From Chitinophagaceae bacterium (GTDB lineage: Bacteria > Bacteroidota > Bacteroidia > Chitinophagales > Chitinophagaceae), in the NCBI GenBank assembly GCA_947452875.1, contig CANGEZ010000011.1, positions 1 through 18,826 on the forward strand: DNA of 18,826 bases. Reading direction: 5' to 3'. Each line of letters opens with the position of its first letter. Position 1 is the stretch's first letter. The notes beneath the pieces were generated by a model. It saw only the letters and a list, made by a program, of their open reading frames with translations. It made no database searches and had not been told where the DNA came from. A program made the translations under genes and the position numbers. Below are positions 15,473 through 18,826 of the stretch, in pieces.

Positions 15473-15566
15473 GTTTAAAAGGTTTGATGTTCAATAAGTT
15501 CAAAATGTTTTTTCAAAAGATGATGCTCAACCTTTTAAACTTCTTGAACTTTTGAACCTATTGAAC
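15473..15566 (+). repeat. GTTCAA-type palindromic repeat upstream of porX
   Basis: The left part, 15473-15505, is 33 bases starting GTTTAAAAGGTTTGATG. Its GTTCAATAAGTTCAAAA (15489-15505) pairs with TTTTGAACCTATTGAAC (15550-15566), one mismatch. The 33-base unit matches the reverse complement of 17245-17277 at 32 of 33 positions. Confidence 0.85.
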
Positions 15567-15617
15567 AAAAAACTCAAAAGATTAAGTACCTCATATAATC
15601 ATTCTAAAAATCAGTTT

Positions 15618-17174
15618 ATGACCAAACCAAAAATCCTCTGGGTTGACGACGAAATAGAAAGCTTGAATTCTCAAATCATGTTTCTTGAAAATAAAGGCTA
15701 TGAAGTGGTTACCAAGACAAATGGTTTTGATGCTTTGGAATTTGTAAAAGATAATTTTATTGATGTGGTTTTGCTGGACGAATCTATGCCGGGTATTACA
15801 GGGTTGCAAACATTGCAGCAAATCAAAGAAATCAACAATAATCTTCCTGTTGTATTAATTACCAAAAATGAAGCGGAAAATCTGATGGATGAAGCGATTG
15901 GTAGCCAGATTAGCGATTATTTGATCAAGCCAGTAAACCCAAATCAGGTTTGGTTAAGTTTAAAAAAATTGATTGACAATAAAAGACTAGTAGCAGAAAA
16001 AACCACTTCTGCCTATCAACAAGAATTCAGCAGTTTATTTATGGCCTTAAGCGGCAATCCTGATTATCATCAATGGATGGATATTTATAAAAAGTTAGTG
16101 TATTGGGAACTTGAAATTCAGAAAAGTGACAGTCCCGAAATGCAGGAAGTTTTTCACACACAAAAGCAGGAAGCTAATACAGAATTTTTCAAGTTTATAT
16201 CAAAAAATTATGCTTCTTGGGTTTCTCCCAAAAGTACTGATGGTCCGATTATGAGCCACAATCTTTTGAAATTTAAAGTGCTGCCTCATTTACAAAAAGG
16301 AACGCCTTTGTTTTTTGTGTTGATTGATAATTTAAGATTCGATCAATGGAAAACCATTCAACCCATATTTGCGGAAAGCTTCAGAATTCATGAAGAAGAA
16401 ACTTTCTATTCCATTTTACCTACTGCTACTCAATATTCTCGAAATGCGGTATTTGCGGGCATGTTGCCGATTGACATCGAAAAACAATTTTCAGCTCAAT
16501 GGAAAAATGACGACGATGAAGGTGGAAAAAATCTTCATGAAGAAGAATTTTTAAGAGCACAACTCAAACGATTGGGAAAAGGCGATATCAAATTCTCGTA
16601 TACAAAAATCACCAACAATTTTGATGGACAAAAAATGGTTGATAATATGCACAATCTGTTGCAAAACGACCTTAATGTAATTGTGTACAATTTTGTTGAT
16701 ATGCTGAGTCATGCCAGAACAGAAATGGAAGTATTGAAGGAGCTTGCAGGTGATGAAACCAGTTACAGAAGTCTTACTGCCAGCTGGTTTGAACACAGTC
16801 CTTTGCATCAAGGGCTTAAAAAAATTGCAGAAAAAAACATTAATCTTATAGTAGCTACCGACCATGGAAGTACGAGAGTAAAAACAGCAGCAAAAGTTAT
16901 CGGCGATAAACAAACAACAGCAAATCTTCGCTATAAACATGGAAGAAATCTCAATTACGAACCCAAAGATGTACTGGCTTTCCGCGATCCTAAAGAAGCT
17001 GGTTTGCCCGTTCCGAATGTGAATTCGTCTTATATTTTTGCAAAAGGCGATTTGTTTTTATGCTATCCTAACAATTACAATCATTTTGTGAATTATTATA
17101 AAAACACTTTTCAGCATGGTGGGATTAGTTTGGAGGAAATGATTATTCCGGTGATAAGAATGTCTTCGAAGTAG
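15618..17174 (+). CDS. porX: PorX-type response regulator with PglZ phosphatase domain
   Basis: A 518-residue cytoplasmic protein. Residues 1-120 are a receiver domain (Asp10-Asp11, phosphoacceptor Asp54 in LLDESMPG, Thr82, Lys104 in LIKP). A helical linker follows to about 220. Residues 225-518 form a PglZ/alkaline-phosphatase-like domain with likely zinc ligands Asp237 (VLIDNLR), Thr271 (PTATQYSRN), Asp361 and His365 (NFVDMLSHAR), Asp415-His416 (ATDHGS) and His500 (FQHGG). PorX homologues control type IX secretion, answer to the kinase PorY, and hydrolyse cyclic or linear oligonucleotides in vitro (established for P. gingivalis and F. johnsoniae). The start is ATG 15618. A frame open to a TTG at 15552 adds 22 residues encoded by the repeat and is rejected. 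It diverges from the HD-lpx operon. Confidence 0.93.
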   Translation: MTKPKILWVDDEIESLNSQIMFLENKGYEVVTKTNGFDALEFVKDNFIDVVLLDESMPGITGLQTLQQIKEINNNLPVVLITKNEAENLMDEAIGSQISDYLIKPVNPNQVWLSLKKLIDNKRLVAEKTTSAYQQEFSSLFMALSGNPDYHQWMDIYKKLVYWELEIQKSDSPEMQEVFHTQKQEANTEFFKFISKNYASWVSPKSTDGPIMSHNLLKFKVLPHLQKGTPLFFVLIDNLRFDQWKTIQPIFAESFRIHEEETFYSILPTATQYSRNAVFAGMLPIDIEKQFSAQWKNDDDEGGKNLHEEEFLRAQLKRLGKGDIKFSYTKITNNFDGQKMVDNMHNLLQNDLNVIVYNFVDMLSHARTEMEVLKELAGDETSYRSLTASWFEHSPLHQGLKKIAEKNINLIVATDHGSTRVKTAAKVIGDKQTTANLRYKHGRNLNYEPKDVLAFRDPKEAGLPVPNVNSSYIFAKGDLFLCYPNNYNHFVNYYKNTFQHGGISLEEMIIPVIRMSSK

Positions 17175-17185
17175 TTTTTTTTGTT

Positions 17186-17277
17186 GTTCAAAAGGTTTTA
17201 GATGTTCAATTAGTTCAAAAGGTTCATTATGTTCAACATCAACTTTTTGAACCTATTGAACATCAAACCTTTTAAAC
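17186..17277 (+). repeat. GTTCAA-type palindromic repeat downstream of porX
   Basis: Arms of about 42 bases (17186-17227 and 17236-17277) pair with few mismatches around a short loop. It starts 12 bases after the porX stop and could end transcription as a strong hairpin, although it lacks a T-run. The right arm is the inverted copy of the unit at 15473-15505. Confidence 0.85.
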
Positions 17278-17372
17278 TGCATTTATGCAAACAAGTTATC
17301 AACGCTTGTTGAAAAATTAATTACCAGTTGTCAGTTTATTTTATCAAGTTGCATTGACTAAATTTTTTAAAA

Positions 17373-17642
17373 ATGAAATTCACTCAACATACATTAGACA
17401 AAGTGGAAAGGGTAATAGAAGATGGTGGATACATTATTCGTTACGAAAGAGGTACTTTTCAAAGTGGTTATTGCATATTACAAGCTAAGAAAGTAGTTGT
17501 TTTAAATAAATTTCTCCAAACAGAAGGCCGCATCAATACATTAATCGATTTATTGCCTTTGTTGAATTTGAACATCGATCTATTAACTCACGAAAGTCAA
17601 AAGTTATACGAAGAATTGATGACAATGGAAGTTCACCATTAA
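17373..17642 (+). CDS. Small conserved protein of unknown function
   Basis: An 89-residue soluble protein with no signal peptide or membrane helix. The N-terminal half alternates charged and hydrophobic residues as in a small beta sheet (YIIRYERGTFQSGYCILQAKKVVVLNK split across 20-46), and the C-terminal half looks helical. I recall similar proteins as conserved hypotheticals in Bacteroidota, but no function. The frame is credible: in-frame ATG at 17373, a normal residue mix, and a same-strand neighbour (MBL hydrolase) 38 bases downstream, so it is probably cotranscribed with it. Confidence 0.75.
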   Translation: MKFTQHTLDKVERVIEDGGYIIRYERGTFQSGYCILQAKKVVVLNKFLQTEGRINTLIDLLPLLNLNIDLLTHESQKLYEELMTMEVHH

Positions 17643-17680
17643 TCAGACTTTTATTTCATTCCTTTTATTATTAAACATCC

Positions 17681-18457
17681 ATGTTTGTTCCTTCATTAAA
17701 AATAACTTTTTTGGGAACAGGTACTAGTAGTGGTGTGCCCATGATTGCTTGTGATTGTGAAGTTTGTAAATCGAAAGACGATAAAGACAAACGTTTAAGA
17801 AGCAGTATTCTGGTAGAATCTGATACAACATCTATTGTTATTGATACCACACCTGATTTTCGCACTCAAATGCTGAAAGCTAAAGTTAAAAAGCTTGATG
17901 CCGTATTATTTACGCATCCTCATAAAGATCATATTGCCGGATTGGATGACATAAAAGCATTTAATTATTTTCACCAGCAACCCATGGATGTATACGCGAA
18001 TGAACTCACACAAAATGCTTTGAAAACAGAATTTCACTATGCGTTTACTGCTCAACGTTATCCTGGCATTCCAGAAATAAATTTGCACAATATTCCAGAA
18101 ACGACTTTTCACATAGGAGATATACCTGTTACACCAATTTGGGTTTGGCATCTCAACATGCCGGTACTTGGGTTTCGTTTCGGAAATTTCACTTACATCA
18201 CCGATGCCAATAGGATAGAGCCATCCGAAATGAAAAAAATCGAAGGCAGTAAGATTATGGTATTAAATGCACTTCGAAAAGAAAAACATCTTTCTCATTA
18301 TACCTTACAGGAAGCCATAGACGTAGTTGATGCTTTGAACGTCCCAAATGCTTATTTTACACACATTAGTCATCAGTTAGGAAAACATGCAGATATTAAC
18401 TCCGAATTACCTATTGGTAAGCAATTGGCCTTCGATGGCTTGGTGATAAACTGCTAA
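17681..18457 (+). CDS. PhnP-like metallo-beta-lactamase-fold hydrolase
   Basis: A 258-residue cytoplasmic hydrolase. It opens with FLGTGTSSGVPMIACDCEVC (10-29), the PhnP/RNase Z-like N-terminus with an extra zinc-type cluster (Cys24, Cys26, Cys29). The dinuclear metal site is THPHKDH (78-84: His79, His81, Asp83, His84), followed by His157, TDAN (174-177, Asp175) and THISHQLGKH (227-236, His228). E. coli PhnP is a phosphodiesterase acting on cyclic ribose phosphate and is close in length. No phosphonate (phn) genes are nearby, so the substrate here is unknown. ATG at 17681, 38 bases after the small upstream gene, likely one transcript. Confidence 0.88.
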   Translation: MFVPSLKITFLGTGTSSGVPMIACDCEVCKSKDDKDKRLRSSILVESDTTSIVIDTTPDFRTQMLKAKVKKLDAVLFTHPHKDHIAGLDDIKAFNYFHQQPMDVYANELTQNALKTEFHYAFTAQRYPGIPEINLHNIPETTFHIGDIPVTPIWVWHLNMPVLGFRFGNFTYITDANRIEPSEMKKIEGSKIMVLNALRKEKHLSHYTLQEAIDVVDALNVPNAYFTHISHQLGKHADINSELPIGKQLAFDGLVINC

Positions 18458-18509
18458 AATCTCCGTTTTTTTCTCCTTTTTATTTTTTGCGAACGGCATA
18501 GTTTTATTC

Positions 18510-18826
18510 ATGCAAAAAAATGAAAATAATTTGTTTTATTTTTCTCGTAAAGAGAAGAACGGTATTGTGTTGATTCTAATTTTGAACTTATTGGTTTATA
18601 GTTGGCCTGATGTTTATGATTATTTTTCAAATCGAAAAGATCCTGCAATTCAAATTGAAAAATTACCCCAAGCAAGGAATGAATATCAGCCAGAAAATGA
18701 TGAATCCTTTGTAATAGATAAAAGGGCTGGAAAAAAGAGTGGTGTTATTGAAAATCACAAAGCAAATTATTTCGAATTTGATCCCAATACTTGTTCTAAA
18801 GAACAATGGATGAAATTGGGCGTCAA
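18510..18826 (+). CDS. Membrane-anchored helix-hairpin-helix (ComEA-like) protein, N-terminal part
   Basis: From the ATG at 18510 the frame is open for 105 codons to the window end. One membrane helix lies at about 18-32 (NGIVLILILNLLVYSW), followed by a polar linker rich in Glu and Asn (35-86). Then comes FEFDPNTCSKEQWMKLGV (88-105), the typical lead-in to helix-hairpin-helix repeats of Bacteroidota ComEA-related proteins, whose later repeats bind DNA in DNA uptake or repair. The repeats proper are beyond the window. It starts 52 bases after the MBL gene on the same strand. Confidence 0.75.
   Translation, partial: MQKNENNLFYFSRKEKNGIVLILILNLLVYSWPDVYDYFSNRKDPAIQIEKLPQARNEYQPENDESFVIDKRAGKKSGVIENHKANYFEFDPNTCSKEQWMKLGV

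Noticed and set aside
15552..15617. Extended PorX start at TTG
   Set aside because: The extra 22 residues come from the palindromic repeat. The receiver domain begins properly at MTKPKILWVDDE from ATG 15618.
1..18826. tRNA, rRNA, prophage or complete insertion sequence
   Set aside because: No cloverleaf, rRNA stretch, phage gene or transposase was seen. Only short non-coding repeats suggest mobility.

Overview
The window is about 18.8 kb of AT-rich DNA from a member of the Bacteroidota, most likely in or near the Chitinophagaceae (placement inferred from gene content, not from a marker search). The evidence is a fused LpxC-FabZ gene, a PorX-type response regulator with a PglZ phosphatase domain, a stand-alone protein resembling the C-terminal domains of GldM, promoter-like TAnnTTTG boxes with few Shine-Dalgarno sequences, and the HD hydrolase-lpxD-lpxC/fabZ-lpxA gene order.

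Layout. 1-64: first codons of a response regulator (minus). 223-1167: exported di-haem cytochrome c peroxidase (minus). 1168-2016: gene-poor, with a possible small RNA (promoter-like boxes plus hairpin and T-run) and a mosaic of intergenic repeats. 2017-6066: copA-like copper P-type ATPase followed by recQ, both minus. 6129-7898: tsaE and alanine dehydrogenase, both plus, diverging from copA across 62 bases in which each gene has a TAnnTTTG box four bases before its ATG. 7899-8129: repeats between convergent genes. 8130-9828: two exported proteins in tandem (minus), one GldM-C-like and one unrecognised. 9829-10168: purine tract and repeats. 10169-15370: minus-strand cluster HD hydrolase, lpxD, lpxC/fabZ, lpxA and a solitary ABC ATPase. 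15618-17174: porX (plus), bracketed by inverted copies of a 33-base repeat. 17373-18826: small conserved protein, PhnP-like metallo-hydrolase, and the start of a membrane-anchored helix-hairpin-helix protein (all plus).

How the genes work together. LpxA, LpxC and LpxD perform early acylation and deacetylation steps of lipid A synthesis, and the fused FabZ domain serves the hydroxyacyl-ACP pool that LpxA and LpxD draw on. PorX is a known regulator of type IX secretion (T9SS). The GldM-C-like protein carries the fold of the T9SS motor shaft tip without the rest of GldM, so the 8130-9828 pair is the best candidate here for an undescribed envelope or secretion accessory. CopA exports copper and RecQ unwinds DNA. 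TsaE is needed for the tRNA t6A modification, and Ald interconverts alanine and pyruvate.

The other striking signal is repeat content. Three copies of a C-run/G-run hairpin repeat are present. One forms the last codons and stop of the ABC ATPase gene, and another sits directly after ald with 45 of 49 bases identical. Several other short repeat families fill most intergenic gaps.
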